DNA from: Candidatus Altimarinota bacterium
GTDB lineage: Bacteria; Patescibacteriota; Gracilibacteria; UM-FILTER-43-11
Direction: 5' to 3'
DNA length: 64,000 bases
Assembly: GCA_028281045.1 (NCBI GenBank)
Contig: JANQKP010000006.1
Span: 1 to 64,000, forward strand
Position 1 is the first letter of the stretch; every line of letters starts with the position of its first letter. The notes beneath the pieces are model-generated. The model was not told the DNA's origin. It was given only the letters and a program-made list of their open reading frames with translations, and did no database searches. Below, in pieces: positions 41,883-52,165 of this stretch. Both the position numbers and the translations under genes were made by a program.

Positions 41883-44800
41883 ATGGCCACCGACCCAAAT
41901 CAACATCAAGAGGTAATTGAAAAGTTAGAGTCCCTTCAGGGAGCTCCTTCAAGTGAAGCTGATAAGATCATCGAGGATCTTAGTCAGCATAATCTTTTCA
42001 CGACGACAACGCCTGAAATTGTAGAATCTCAAAAAGCAGTTCGCGACAAAATAAACGAACTCATGGGAGGCTTAGATACCAATGTTAGCAATCAGCTGAC
42101 ACTGCTATTAGTGAAGCTAAAAATCCATGATCCAGATGCCACAATTGGGCAAAGAGACATGGGTAAAAATATTTTGGGACAAAGTATGCTTGCCTTCGCA
42201 GATGCCAAGGAGTTCATAGCTGTTATGCGTGACATGGAAGCCTATATTGCCAACCCAGAAAACCAAGTAACAGAAGGTGATATTGATGGATTACGTGCTA
42301 TTGGTATTGAAGTGAAAAACGGAGTATTAGCTACAAATAATGAGGCAGGTATGGCGCTTTCGAAAGTAGAAAGACTAGCCAAAGAAAAACTAGCAGCTCA
42401 GCAAGAAGCCGATAGAGAATTAAATAGCGTTCCTTTTGGAGTCTTTGAAGTGCCATATGTATCTAAGAAAAATGCCAAAGAGGCAATAGCAGCGATTAAG
42501 AAAATTACTGAGGCAGTAGGGAAAAAAGAAACCATTACTCCATTTGAAGCTGGAGCTATTTTAAGCGCAGCTACAGCACTTAAAGAAAGTGAGCTGCAAT
42601 CAGATTCTGACGTTATGGCCGAGCTTGCTGCACTGCAAGCTGTTGCAGATAGCAAAGAAGTTCGCGAAAGCGTGAATAAACAGGCCGAAGCGATATACGA
42701 AGCTGTTAAAGATCAAGCAGCCTTTAAAAACTATGGGAAAATTTGTATTGCTGTACGTAGTAGTGCCAAGGGAGACAGAGCAATTCAACTCGTTAGAAAC
42801 GATTTAAATTTTGGAGACCCTGAGGTGGCTAAAAAGGTCACCAGAGTACTACAAAAAAGTGATCACAGATTCTTCAAAAAACTGTTCAAGATGAGCATAG
42901 GAGAACTTAAAAAGGACCCTAAAAAAGCCCTTGTTCTACTTGTGCAATACAGACCTTACGGAATTAGACCAGAAAACGCATTAGAAGAAATTGTTAAGGT
43001 GAATAAAGAGCTAGCGCAGCTGATCACAGACGCAATTGCAGCAGATGAAACTACGGGGCCAACACCGGGAACAGGAAAAGGGCCAAAACCTGACACACCT
43101 GCAGGTCCAGGATCAGCGCCAGCAGATGCTGATGCAGACACGAAAGGAGCAAAAGCAGCTGGAAGCAAAAAAACAACCAAAAAGAAGACCGCTAAAAAGA
43201 CGGCTGCGAAGGAAAAGGCACCTGCGAAGGAAAGACCTAAAAAAACCATTGATACAGAACGTGGAAAAGCTCTAGAAAAAGTGGCGGAGGCAATCAAAGA
43301 GAAGCTATCGGCAAGAGAGCGTGACGATCTTGCAGATTTACTTCGCATTACAAAAATGACCTTCTCACATCCAGAGAATATTAGCCTGAAGGAAGTAGCT
43401 AAAAGTCGTGTTACAACCACTTTAGAGGCTTACGAAGGTCACCCTGAATATGTGGATGAATTTGTGCAAGAGCTCAAAAAAATCATAAAAGAAATTGGTG
43501 GAGGAAAAGCAATCCAAGAGGTATTTGATAGAGAAAAAGCCTTTAAAGACAATCCTGAATCAAAAGAGAATATTAAAGGAACAGATGAGTACAACAAGAA
43601 GAAAGAACGTATTATGATGCTACACCTTAGAGCTCATAAAGATTTCTTCAATGACATTTACACCATTTATGAACTAGATGCTTCGCTTGTAGAAGATGCA
43701 GAACAAAAAAGCATATTAAAGGATGTACAAAGAGCTATTGCAAAAGTACTAGAGGGTGAAAAACTAGCAGACCTTGAAGCTGTTGAGCTGGCTGAGCAAG
43801 AAACTAAAGCTGACGACCTGAAATCGAAATTCGATAACATCGAAAAATACATCGCTTACGTACTTGAAAACGTTGTAAGCAATATTGAAACAGCTAAGAA
43901 GAAGCTGTCGACACCTATTTCAGTGCCAGAAGTGAAAGTCGCTCCAAAAGTAGAAGAAAAATCGGAGGAACAGGAGGAAGAAGAAGCTGAAGAAACAACT
44001 GAAGAAGAAACAGGACCTAAGGTAGATACAAAAGAAAAACCAGAAGGACTTCTTAATCTCAACGTTCCTCAAATCAGCATGCAGGAAGTTAAAAATGCTT
44101 TTGGGCCACTACTTTATGATAAATCTCTAATCGCAAGAGATGACCCTGCTTCAAGAGCAATTCTCACTATGATCAATGTAAATGCTTCAAGCGTGAACAT
44201 GGATGAACTAGTGAGTTTCTTAAGAGATCCTAAAATGCCTGTAACTCCTGAACTTGAGGCCCTAATTGCCTTAGCCCAAGATAAGCTAGAAGAACAAATT
44301 GAGATTCTTAATGATGAAATGGACGACATTAAAAGAGATATTCGTCTGGAAGAACGTGAATACCATAGAAAAGGTGCAGATCAGACGGCAGTACGCAAAA
44401 GACTAGATGAACTCAATCAAGACATGCGCACCAAGAAGAACGAAGTGAACCTAAGAAAACAAGCTATTAAGATCAAAAACGGACAAATCGAATATGAATC
44501 AACGCGCAGTCTTCTTTATATGGTTAATGTATATATAGAACGTAAACAAAAAGGAGACAGTGCCGATGTCATAGACCTACCAGAGCTTATTGCCAATGCA
44601 GATAATCGCATACGTAAAGAGCGAAACCGTCTAAGAACTACAGGAGAAAAAGTAGCGGGAGCCCTTAACTTCATTACCCCACATAAAGGAGGTATTAAAG
44701 AGGTATTAAGAGGTATGGCTAACGATGAAATTCTTTCTGGTATTGGTGAAGCTAAACTCTTAGAACTGGCTACAATTAAAAAACCAGAAGATCAGGAAGC

Positions 44801-45461
44801 GCTAGATAAATGGCTGTCTGGTATTGGGAACTTAGAAACCCAATACAGACAAATTGTACCTAGGCTAATTGCTTATCTGGAATATGCCATGAACCAGAGG
44901 CTTACTACTCGTAAAAAACCTGTAGAAATGCTGCTAAGAGCCCTTAGAAAGGCTCGTAACAAGCATGTGCACAGAATAGTGGAAAAACAACATGCTGGAA
45001 AAGATAAAATGGAGCGTATTACTGCATTCTTCAGCATGCTAGACGAATACACTATTGATGAAAACATTATTAATACCAAGCTGCTGCGCAAAGGGCGCCT
45101 GAAGAATTTAGCTGCCCATAATATTGCTGGACTTGCTGCAGGTGGAGCTGCCTTCTACTTTACCGGTGGACTTGCCGGAGCTGGTTACGCTGCTCTAGCC
45201 GCCACAGGAGGATCCTTCTTGCCAGAGATATATAAAGGAACAAGAGACTCTTATAAATGGGTAGAAGAAAAGAAAAAAGAACATGAAACGGCGATTAAGG
45301 TTACTAAAAAAGTGGCCGCGGGGACCTTTGTTACTGCTAAGTGGGCCACTTGGATTGGTGCCAATATTGTAGGAGCAGGTATCCCATGGTATTTAAGAAA
45401 AAAGAAAATTGAGAAAATGGATGAAAATATCTTATCCGAAACCTCTAACGAAGAATCATAA
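41883..45461 (+). CDS. Giant unknown protein (1192 aa) of the novel large-protein locus
   Basis: No family recognised. Mostly helical and charged. Visible modules: an N-terminal helical region (1-380); a low-complexity linker (about 385-460) going from Gly/Pro/Thr to a Lys/Ala block (KKTTKKKTAKKTAAKEK), resembling histone-H1-like tails; a second helical region; an acidic Glu-rich block (about 690-715); coiled coil (about 800-880); and near the C-terminus hydrophobic stretches (about 1075-1105 GLAAGGAAFYFTGGLAGAGY; about 1145-1165) suggesting membrane insertion. No signal peptide. Overlaps the next gene's ATG by 1 nt. Confidence 0.8.
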   Translation: MATDPNQHQEVIEKLESLQGAPSSEADKIIEDLSQHNLFTTTTPEIVESQKAVRDKINELMGGLDTNVSNQLTLLLVKLKIHDPDATIGQRDMGKNILGQSMLAFADAKEFIAVMRDMEAYIANPENQVTEGDIDGLRAIGIEVKNGVLATNNEAGMALSKVERLAKEKLAAQQEADRELNSVPFGVFEVPYVSKKNAKEAIAAIKKITEAVGKKETITPFEAGAILSAATALKESELQSDSDVMAELAALQAVADSKEVRESVNKQAEAIYEAVKDQAAFKNYGKICIAVRSSAKGDRAIQLVRNDLNFGDPEVAKKVTRVLQKSDHRFFKKLFKMSIGELKKDPKKALVLLVQYRPYGIRPENALEEIVKVNKELAQLITDAIAADETTGPTPGTGKGPKPDTPAGPGSAPADADADTKGAKAAGSKKTTKKKTAKKTAAKEKAPAKERPKKTIDTERGKALEKVAEAIKEKLSARERDDLADLLRITKMTFSHPENISLKEVAKSRVTTTLEAYEGHPEYVDEFVQELKKIIKEIGGGKAIQEVFDREKAFKDNPESKENIKGTDEYNKKKERIMMLHLRAHKDFFNDIYTIYELDASLVEDAEQKSILKDVQRAIAKVLEGEKLADLEAVELAEQETKADDLKSKFDNIEKYIAYVLENVVSNIETAKKKLSTPISVPEVKVAPKVEEKSEEQEEEEAEETTEEETGPKVDTKEKPEGLLNLNVPQISMQEVKNAFGPLLYDKSLIARDDPASRAILTMINVNASSVNMDELVSFLRDPKMPVTPELEALIALAQDKLEEQIEILNDEMDDIKRDIRLEEREYHRKGADQTAVRKRLDELNQDMRTKKNEVNLRKQAIKIKNGQIEYESTRSLLYMVNVYIERKQKGDSADVIDLPELIANADNRIRKERNRLRTTGEKVAGALNFITPHKGGIKEVLRGMANDEILSGIGEAKLLELATIKKPEDQEALDKWLSGIGNLETQYRQIVPRLIAYLEYAMNQRLTTRKKPVEMLLRALRKARNKHVHRIVEKQHAGKDKMERITAFFSMLDEYTIDENIINTKLLRKGRLKNLAAHNIAGLAAGGAAFYFTGGLAGAGYAALAATGGSFLPEIYKGTRDSYKWVEEKKKEHETAIKVTKKVAAGTFVTAKWATWIGANIVGAGIPWYLRKKKIEKMDENILSETSNEES

Positions 45462-45787
45462 TGGATGACACTTCAAACAACATCAACATGCACGCCTACC
45501 TTGAAAAACTTTTCGAGGAAATGGGCATTACAGGTGAAAATAACGAGGCTAAACAAGCCGCGGAAGAAGCCGTTATTAAGACCCTTGTAACGCGTGTTTT
45601 AAAGGCCATAGAGAATGAAATAGAGGAAGATCTTATTGAAGAGGTGCTCGTGACTTACCCAGACGTAAACAGCCCTGAATTCCTCCAAGAAATCGTTTAC
45701 AGAAGCCCTGAAACGCAAGTAGCTATACTGGATGAAATGGATGCTTTTTATGAAGAAGCCATTGAAAATGCTCAAGCTTTTGCTTAA
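45461..45787 (+). CDS. DUF5663-like small helical protein
   Basis: 108 residues, acidic and all-helical: YLEKLFEEMGITGENNEAKQ, VLKAIENEIEEDLIEEVLV, then a second helix pair after Pro residues. This resembles the DUF5663 group described from Patescibacteria (pattern memory; a profile search would decide). Function unknown. Translationally coupled to the 1192-residue protein by a 1-nt overlap, so the two may work as partners; an acidic helical protein could bind the Lys-rich linker of its neighbour. Confidence 0.65.
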   Translation: MDDTSNNINMHAYLEKLFEEMGITGENNEAKQAAEEAVIKTLVTRVLKAIENEIEEDLIEEVLVTYPDVNSPEFLQEIVYRSPETQVAILDEMDAFYEEAIENAQAFA

Positions 45788-45834
45788 ATAAGTTGCTAAA
45801 ATAGAGACGCTTTTTTAATGTGCCCCTTTTGGTA

Positions 45835-45862
45835 TTGACAAATAAAATAAAAGTTGTATAAT
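45835..45862 (+). promoter_or_regulatory. Consensus promoter of the 341-residue protein gene
   Basis: Perfect TTGACA (45835-45840), 16 nt, perfect TATAAT (45857-45862): the best match to the sigma-70 consensus in the window. The TTG at 45854 lies within it, so translation must begin at the ATG at 45887. Confidence 0.8.
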
Positions 45863-45886
45863 AATGCTCTATTAACATCTTTTTCG

Positions 45887-46912
45887 ATGCCAAATACACC
45901 TAAAAACAATGTAGATAAAAGGGGAGATTTCTCTCTGATGCAAAGGCTTGCGGAATACCGTAAGGCAATGCCTCTTTTATCTGTTTTCAGCGTGGTTGGC
46001 GCTACAACAGATATGGCTCAAGCGGGGATGACTCCTACAATGCATGGGACAAGAGACGCAGTAGCTAGGCATTTGTATGAAGATGTTTATCGCGTACCTG
46101 AAGAAATGGATGACGCTGAAAAACTACTTATGGAAAAAACCATGCACGCCGTTTTAGCGAACTACATCCAAGCTACTTTTGATAAATACGGAAAAGTAAC
46201 TGGTCAAAAAGAAACTATAGATGCAGGAATCCAAGTGATGCTAGATCACTTTGGAGATATGCACTATAGAGACGATGGTAATGGCAAAATTACCGTAGAG
46301 CCTAGAGCTGGAGCAAATGCAGCTATCCCTGCTGGATTTAGCATGAAAATGTTCAATGGTTATGTGACTGAAATCAATGGAGTAAAAATCGATGTAGAAT
46401 CAGGAATGATTGCCTCTAGAGCAGCTGAAATTAAAGAAGCTGAAGCCCTAACAGAAATCGCTGAACTGGCCCTAAATCCAGATACGGTAAGTAACGTGAC
46501 AGATCATGAGTGGGATATCTTCAGACGTTTCTCTATGGACTTACCAAAGAGATTAATTGAAATCATCAAGGCTCGTGGAGTAAGAAATCAAGATGAGAAA
46601 GATTTACTAGACCTAATGGAAGTATTCTACGCAGACTGGAATCCGTACAGACAAGCTGAAAGTACAGAGGAGGTGAAAAAAAGAGTATTAGAAGGAACAG
46701 ATGAGCCTGTTCAGTTCATTGTTGAGGTAGTAGATGCCGAGAAGCAAGTGCTTTCTATCGGTCTTCAAAAAGGGCATTCAATTAGCCCAGTTCCGGAGAT
46801 TACACTTCGTCTTTTCTACTTCGATTTCAGCACTTTCCAATTCCAAGAAGACCAAGACAACTTTGAAAAAATGGCTGATGCTAACGATTTCTTTAGAGCT
46901 AAACTGAAATAA
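45887..46912 (+). CDS. Unknown protein (341 aa) of the large-protein locus, possibly exported
   Basis: No family recognised. The N-terminus has basic residues (KRGDFSLMQRLAEYRK) followed by a hydrophobic run (AMPLLSVFSVVGATTDMAQA, about 26-45) ending in AQA, which could be a signal peptide with a long n-region or a buried helix. The remainder is mixed alpha/beta; VQFIVEVVDAEKQVLSIGLQ and ITLRLFYFDFSTFQF suggest a beta-rich C-terminal domain. It has its own consensus promoter and terminator, so is expressed independently, probably strongly. Confidence 0.75.
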   Translation: MPNTPKNNVDKRGDFSLMQRLAEYRKAMPLLSVFSVVGATTDMAQAGMTPTMHGTRDAVARHLYEDVYRVPEEMDDAEKLLMEKTMHAVLANYIQATFDKYGKVTGQKETIDAGIQVMLDHFGDMHYRDDGNGKITVEPRAGANAAIPAGFSMKMFNGYVTEINGVKIDVESGMIASRAAEIKEAEALTEIAELALNPDTVSNVTDHEWDIFRRFSMDLPKRLIEIIKARGVRNQDEKDLLDLMEVFYADWNPYRQAESTEEVKKRVLEGTDEPVQFIVEVVDAEKQVLSIGLQKGHSISPVPEITLRLFYFDFSTFQFQEDQDNFEKMADANDFFRAKLK

Positions 46913-46941
46913 GGCCATTTATTAGCTTAAATAAGCCAAAA

Positions 46942-46971
46942 AGCCTGTTTTATTAAAAAAACAGGTTTTTT
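46942..46971 (+). terminator. Terminator after the 341-residue protein gene
   Basis: CCTGTTTT and AAAACAGG pair around ATTAAA-like sequence, followed by TTTTTT. Confidence 0.85.
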
Positions 46972-47016
46972 AGTATCGTCAAGGTTTTACCACTAGCTTT
47001 TTTAGTCAAAATTTGG

Positions 47017-47022
47017 TATAAT
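47017..47022 (+). promoter_or_regulatory. Extended -10 promoter of the 1583-residue protein gene
   Basis: TTTGGTATAATA repeats the box found before 41883. Expected start about 47029, 16 nt before the ATG at 47045. Confidence 0.55.
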
Positions 47023-47044
47023 ATTATGATTGAAATAAAAACAA

Positions 47045-50000
47045 ATGCATTCAGTTTTTAACAACAACGGCAAAGGTGATCTATTCGGATTCCTAAACAA
47101 GCGTCTTGTTTGGGCCGGTCCTGAAACTTTTGAAGCCGAAGATCTGCAGTCACAAGCTAGCGATCTTCTTAAGGTTTTTGAGCAAATTGATCAGGCCGAT
47201 ACCAACCAGGCTGAGGTGGAGAAAAAGCGTCCTTATCAAGATGCTGCTTCTCTTGTAGATTCCCTACTGCTTCATCCTGACTTTGATTCTCTTTCACACG
47301 GAGCAGATCCAGAAAAATCTAGCTTCCGTCAAAACGAGAGTCGTCGTCTGTTCATGAATCTTCTGAAACTAGAAACTGGAAACTTCGATAGCAACGACAT
47401 TCTTGGGCCATCTTTCGGAAATGATGCTGAAGCCAACAAGAACAACTTCCCATTCATTTTCAACGAATGGCTAAACGATAACCACACAGATATTGCTAAT
47501 CGCCTAAGCGAGGCAGACCGTGAGGCTAACGAACTTCAACCAGAAGACGACATTGCTGGATTCAACAAAAAAATTACTGCCCTAAACAAGGACATCAAGC
47601 TTAAAACTTCAACTGAAATTCCTGGAACGAAAAAATACTGGGAAGACTACGTAGCAAACGCACAAGACGTTCGTAACCGTCTTCATGAAGCCAGTGGAAA
47701 TACCGCTAGATCTTCTGATGCAGCTCTTTACACCAAGCTTGAAGAAGGAGCTCAAGATCATATTGATTTTGGGAAAGCGAAGTTACGCCTAAAAAACATC
47801 CAAAACCAAAAAGAAGAAGCTGAAAAAGCTTTCACCAAAGAAGGGATGAATGCAGATGAACTAACTAGACTTGCTCTTAGAAAATTCCAAGAAGCTTCTG
47901 CGATCGTAGACGAATTTGGAAAAGGAGGACTTGCTGGTGAAACTCGTATTAACATTTTCAACCCAGCGGTACGTCGCATGCTTATCATTTCAATTTACAG
48001 AAATGGAATTGGAGCTATGCAACGCAACGCAAGAAATGAAGAAGTATATTACAGCCCTAAAGACCTTGCGGGTCGTTATGGTTGGACTTTAACTCAAATT
48101 GCTAAATCAGAAAGATTCAATCGTCGTGAACGTGGTCAGCACTTAACGAATGATCAACGTGATGCTCTTGAGCTAATGAACTTAGCCAATGGGCATCTGA
48201 ATCAATTCCGTCAAAGAATGATGGAAAAACAAGCCATTGAAAACGCTCTTGTACGCTCTATGGCACTTGCTTCTACTGAAGTTGAAATTACAGGGAAAAC
48301 CTTTGGAACAAGCACGGAAACTGTAGAAAGTTGGTTTGCCAAAGTAAACGAACTTGAAAATGAATTCGTAGATAAAGCAAAAAACACTCCTCAAGGACGT
48401 GCAGTTTACACAAAACACCCTGAATATAAACAAATTTTACTAGCGATCAACGTTGAAATTGTTGAAGACGCAGCGCTTAAAGAGCAGCTGACTCAAATCC
48501 GCAACGATATTGAGTCTATTAATACAGGTCTTATTTCTGAAGCAGCTTCGAAAATGAGTAAAGAAGCCTTCAAAGATAATCCTGAGCTTCAATTTATTGC
48601 TGGTGTTGAACTTCAACCAAATTCAGCTGGTCGTATGACCAAATTTGTACGCATGATTGAGAGCCTAGAAGAAGCGGCTCAAAAAGAAGCTCTTGGAGAC
48701 AAATTCGATACCTTTAATAAACTGACTACCGAAGATGAAAAAGCAACTTTCCTAACGAATAATCCAGACACTCTAGATGCCGCTCGTAAGATCCGTATGG
48801 ATCAGCTAAGAGCAGCCGTAGATACGGCCGATATCACTAAGAGTCAAAAAAGAATACTGCTTAATCTACTGGCTTACGAACAACTTCAAATCGATATGCC
48901 AGTATGGGAGAAATTCGTGGCTCAAACGGGTGAATTCATGAAAAATCCAGACTCTGCAGAGTCTCGTGCTTTCTTAGAAAGAGCACGTCTTGGACGCACT
49001 ATTGCAGCGACAGGGGGAATGAGAGAAAACATGCTTAAATTCAGCCAAGACATGCGTGAAATCGATCTAGATTACAACGCTTCTACTTACAGAGAAGCTG
49101 CTGATGAAACCCTGCTACTACGTGAAGTGGGTATTAATATAGAAGGAGCTTACGAACAATATACTACTTATATAAAAGATAATCCTGAGATGCTGGTTGG
49201 CGATTGGGATCATCACCTAAGTAACCCAGATGGAATCGGGAAGTTAAAAGATATGTTTGCTGCCATTCTTCCAGACACATTCACAGATGGTGAAAAAGCA
49301 AATGGTAAGACTCAATTCCTAGCAACACTTGAATCAATTTCAAGTATTTCTACCAAATCTCTTTCTACTTCTCCAGATGCTAAAAATAATGAATGGGTAG
49401 CCTTCAAGCTATACAATCTTATTAAGTCAGATATTGTGACTAGAGAGCGTATTATTGGGCACTCTGAGCTTTCTGCAGAAGAAATTAAAGACCAATTAGA
49501 AGGTATTACTATTGGTGAAAAAGCCACCGAATACTTTACAGGTGCCTTTGACATGCTCGTAGGACCAGGACAATCTCCTGCGAATCGCGCTGCTGGTCTT
49601 GTTATGGTAATTGCTGCTTGGAAACTAGCGAAAAAAGCTTATAGAGGTGAAGGTAAACTTGGTAAAAGCTTGCAACTTCTTGCTGTAGCGGGAGCTGCTG
49701 AACTTGGTCTAAAAGAATGGACTGGACGCGGTATTCTAGACCGTGCAGGACTCTTTGGAGTAGCTGAAGCCATTGAAGGAACCTTTGAAGATGTACTTGT
49801 GGAAGATGGTAAAGAGTACATGGAAAATCTAGAAGATGGACAAGACACTATTTCTCCTACAGAGCATACTTCTGCACTTCTAGAGCTTAATAAAGTACCT
49901 TTCCACGAAGTAATGGAATGGTATGAAAAATCTAGCTCTATGGGGCAACCTCTAAGTGGACAAGAAGATGCATTCCCAGGAGGAATTGATACCTACAATA

Positions 50001-51796
50001 TTGTAAAAGGAGCCATCAAGTTCAAGAACGTTGATGAAGAAAAAAGAGCTCGTTATGTAGTGCGTAAAACTGTAGAACAGTTCATGCAATACGTAGGACA
50101 AAAAGACGGAAGAGATCGCAATACAGGTAAAAACATCCTTAAAGAAAGGTATGTAGACCCTCTTGCTTATGGATCTTATGAGAAAGATAAAGACAGTGTT
50201 TATACTGAATTTATCCATGAACAGCTTATGAAAAGCTACAGCGGAAATCGCGATGAGCTGACATGGCAAGTAGTGATGTACGCTGAAATCAATCCTTCAG
50301 ACGTAGAAAGAGTTAAAGGAAAAGACCTTACAGATATTGTTTCTGAGAAATATCAAAAAGCAAAAGCTCTATTCTTCTCTGAAATGTGGAATCCAACTGA
50401 AAAAGCTGCTAAAGACTTCTGGAACGATGTGGAATATGACTACGCTCCAAGTGCTAAACGCTTTATTCAAGACACCTTCAAAGAAGCTGATTATCAACTG
50501 GAATATGCAGGTGAATATATTGAAGTAACCTATGGAGCAAACAAGGATAAAGTAGCGAAAATTTGGAGAGACCATGTAGAACTTGTGAAAGAAGGAGTAA
50601 TGCTTCCATTTGAACTTCTTTATGCAGTAGATCAAGCTGTTGTGCCATGGGTAGGAACTAAAATGCGTCAAATCCGTGAGATTGTACGTAACGATCAAAT
50701 GATCACTATCAAGGCGCCGCTTCAGCTTAAAGACCTTGTTGAAAATACAGGTAAGCCTAATAGCGTACAGCTATTAGATAATGCCGGTAATCTGCTGAAC
50801 GTAACAGAGAAAGAAATTGAAGATCCAGATAACAATAAACTATTTAGCTACCTAGGAAGATATACTTATGAATTCTTACTCGCTGGAGGAAGCTTCCAAG
50901 GTGGAGGTGAAGCCTACCATGAGGATGCTGAAAAAATTGGATACTACATTTCACAAGTAACAGCTAAAGAGGCAGGAATTTCTAACTCAGATAGTGCAAG
51001 TGAGCGTCTTAAGAAAATGCGTAAGAAATCACTAGAAAAAGCTTACGATCAGTTCGAAAGAAAGAATCCAAACCTAAGCCGTGAAGAAATTGAAGAATAC
51101 GTAGACGGAATCCATGAGGTGATTCAAGTAGACGCTGCTGGTAACGAAAAGGCACCTACGAATATGTATATTTTCTGGCGTATGCCACTTGAAAATAGCT
51201 CTGAATTCTTCCTGAAAGAAACAGGTAGATTCCCAGGATATCTAGATGCGGCTAATCACAAGATTGAGCCACCATTTGCAATTGACCCTAGTCTAAGTGT
51301 GGTAGAAAACCTTAAAAATGCCATGGTTTACGAGAGTAAGAATGCTCGTATAATTGGTAGTTATGCAGGGATTGCCTTTGCACAGTGGTTCAGAGTAGCA
51401 GAAGGTATTGCTGGTACTGCTGGTACTGCCCTTGCAGGAACTCTAGACGTTATTGGGCTTGGATACATCGATAAAAAAGATGTGGAATTCCTTAAAACTA
51501 TGTTGAATGCGAACGAAGAAACCAAGCAGCAAATTGATGAACTTTCGGGTTCTGCTGCATATCCTTCACTAGCTCTTTCTAACCTTTATAAGGTAGAGGC
51601 TAATGCAGAGGCCTACAAAGATGCACTAGATAAAGCTCGTAAAGGTGGGGTGGCACTAGATCTAACAAACTTCAACCCTATTACAACAAAAACTGTAAGA
51701 AATAATGCAGGTCAATTTGTGCGAGTGCCTATGAAGTACACTGACGAACGTGGGCAACAAAAAAATCTAAAACATTTCTCTAAACTTTATAAATAG
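47045..51796 (+). CDS. Giant unknown protein (1583 aa) of the large-protein locus
   Basis: The largest gene in the window; no family recognised. Mostly helical and polar with no repeats that I can see. One membrane-like region at about 843-890 (GLVMVIAAWKLAKKAYRG, then LLAVAGAAELGLKEW) and another near 1438-1475 (SYAGIAFAQWF, GIAGTAGTALAGTLDVIGLG), so it may span or associate with the membrane with a large N-terminal half on one side. The C-terminal 60 residues are basic. Composition and lack of a Shine-Dalgarno match native genes. Own extended -10 promoter. Function unknown. Confidence 0.8.
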   Translation: MHSVFNNNGKGDLFGFLNKRLVWAGPETFEAEDLQSQASDLLKVFEQIDQADTNQAEVEKKRPYQDAASLVDSLLLHPDFDSLSHGADPEKSSFRQNESRRLFMNLLKLETGNFDSNDILGPSFGNDAEANKNNFPFIFNEWLNDNHTDIANRLSEADREANELQPEDDIAGFNKKITALNKDIKLKTSTEIPGTKKYWEDYVANAQDVRNRLHEASGNTARSSDAALYTKLEEGAQDHIDFGKAKLRLKNIQNQKEEAEKAFTKEGMNADELTRLALRKFQEASAIVDEFGKGGLAGETRINIFNPAVRRMLIISIYRNGIGAMQRNARNEEVYYSPKDLAGRYGWTLTQIAKSERFNRRERGQHLTNDQRDALELMNLANGHLNQFRQRMMEKQAIENALVRSMALASTEVEITGKTFGTSTETVESWFAKVNELENEFVDKAKNTPQGRAVYTKHPEYKQILLAINVEIVEDAALKEQLTQIRNDIESINTGLISEAASKMSKEAFKDNPELQFIAGVELQPNSAGRMTKFVRMIESLEEAAQKEALGDKFDTFNKLTTEDEKATFLTNNPDTLDAARKIRMDQLRAAVDTADITKSQKRILLNLLAYEQLQIDMPVWEKFVAQTGEFMKNPDSAESRAFLERARLGRTIAATGGMRENMLKFSQDMREIDLDYNASTYREAADETLLLREVGINIEGAYEQYTTYIKDNPEMLVGDWDHHLSNPDGIGKLKDMFAAILPDTFTDGEKANGKTQFLATLESISSISTKSLSTSPDAKNNEWVAFKLYNLIKSDIVTRERIIGHSELSAEEIKDQLEGITIGEKATEYFTGAFDMLVGPGQSPANRAAGLVMVIAAWKLAKKAYRGEGKLGKSLQLLAVAGAAELGLKEWTGRGILDRAGLFGVAEAIEGTFEDVLVEDGKEYMENLEDGQDTISPTEHTSALLELNKVPFHEVMEWYEKSSSMGQPLSGQEDAFPGGIDTYNIVKGAIKFKNVDEEKRARYVVRKTVEQFMQYVGQKDGRDRNTGKNILKERYVDPLAYGSYEKDKDSVYTEFIHEQLMKSYSGNRDELTWQVVMYAEINPSDVERVKGKDLTDIVSEKYQKAKALFFSEMWNPTEKAAKDFWNDVEYDYAPSAKRFIQDTFKEADYQLEYAGEYIEVTYGANKDKVAKIWRDHVELVKEGVMLPFELLYAVDQAVVPWVGTKMRQIREIVRNDQMITIKAPLQLKDLVENTGKPNSVQLLDNAGNLLNVTEKEIEDPDNNKLFSYLGRYTYEFLLAGGSFQGGGEAYHEDAEKIGYYISQVTAKEAGISNSDSASERLKKMRKKSLEKAYDQFERKNPNLSREEIEEYVDGIHEVIQVDAAGNEKAPTNMYIFWRMPLENSSEFFLKETGRFPGYLDAANHKIEPPFAIDPSLSVVENLKNAMVYESKNARIIGSYAGIAFAQWFRVAEGIAGTAGTALAGTLDVIGLGYIDKKDVEFLKTMLNANEETKQQIDELSGSAAYPSLALSNLYKVEANAEAYKDALDKARKGGVALDLTNFNPITTKTVRNNAGQFVRVPMKYTDERGQQKNLKHFSKLYK

Positions 51797-52165
51797 AGAA
51801 AATTTGGGCTAATTCATCCAAATTTGCTTGACCTTAGGCCCTTGACATAAAAAGCCAAAAGTGCTATTTTTTGCTAAACATGAAGAAAACCGCAAGAGAA
51901 AGCGGTTTTTTCTTGTTTTAGTTCTACTATTTTGATTACTTGACAAAACCTATTTTATATTGACTAATAATAAAAAATATAGTAGAATATCACTCACATT
52001 GAAGTATTTTGACACCTCCGCGTGTTTTTATGTCTTCAAATGATCCTTTACATCACGTGGTTTAGCAGAGAAAAATTTGTTTTTAGTCTCGTTATGAGTG
52101 CTAAAGGCAACTATTCTCTGTTATCGATTTTAAACACCAACCATTCAACTTTAAGGAGCGCTTTC
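51797..52165 (+). other. 369-base intergenic region with stacked promoters and hairpins
   Basis: Contains, in order: an AAATTTGG/CCAAATTT inverted repeat (51800-51825); a promoter TTGACA-N17-TATTTT (51842-51870); a mini-ORF whose body is a terminator hairpin; a further TTGACT-N17-TAGAAT promoter-like pair near 51960-51990; and a GC-richer leader (from about 52010) ending in AAGGAG before the gene at 52166. The last part shares composition with that gene. Confidence 0.5.
51884..51913 (+). terminator. Terminator hairpin inside a 13-codon mini-ORF
   Basis: AAAACCGC and GCGGTTTT pair around AAGAGAAA, followed by TT. The same bases encode MKKTARESGFFLF (ATG 51880, TAG after Phe13), starting about 3 nt after the expected start of the TTGACA promoter at 51842. 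Either a very short terminated transcript or chance. Confidence 0.7.

Noticed and set aside
45854-45886. TTG at 45854 as the start of the 341-residue protein
   Set aside because: It lies inside a perfect TTGACA-N16-TATAAT promoter and cannot be on the transcript.
41900-46900. Long antisense frames rich in Ser/Ala/Phe inside the giant genes and elsewhere
   Set aside because: They mirror Lys/Glu-rich coding sequence on the other strand and lack promoters or starts.
52022-52165. GTG at 52022 as the start of the zinc-ribbon protein
   Set aside because: The ATG at 52166 has a perfect AAGGAG 7 nt upstream; the 48 upstream codons look like leader sequence.
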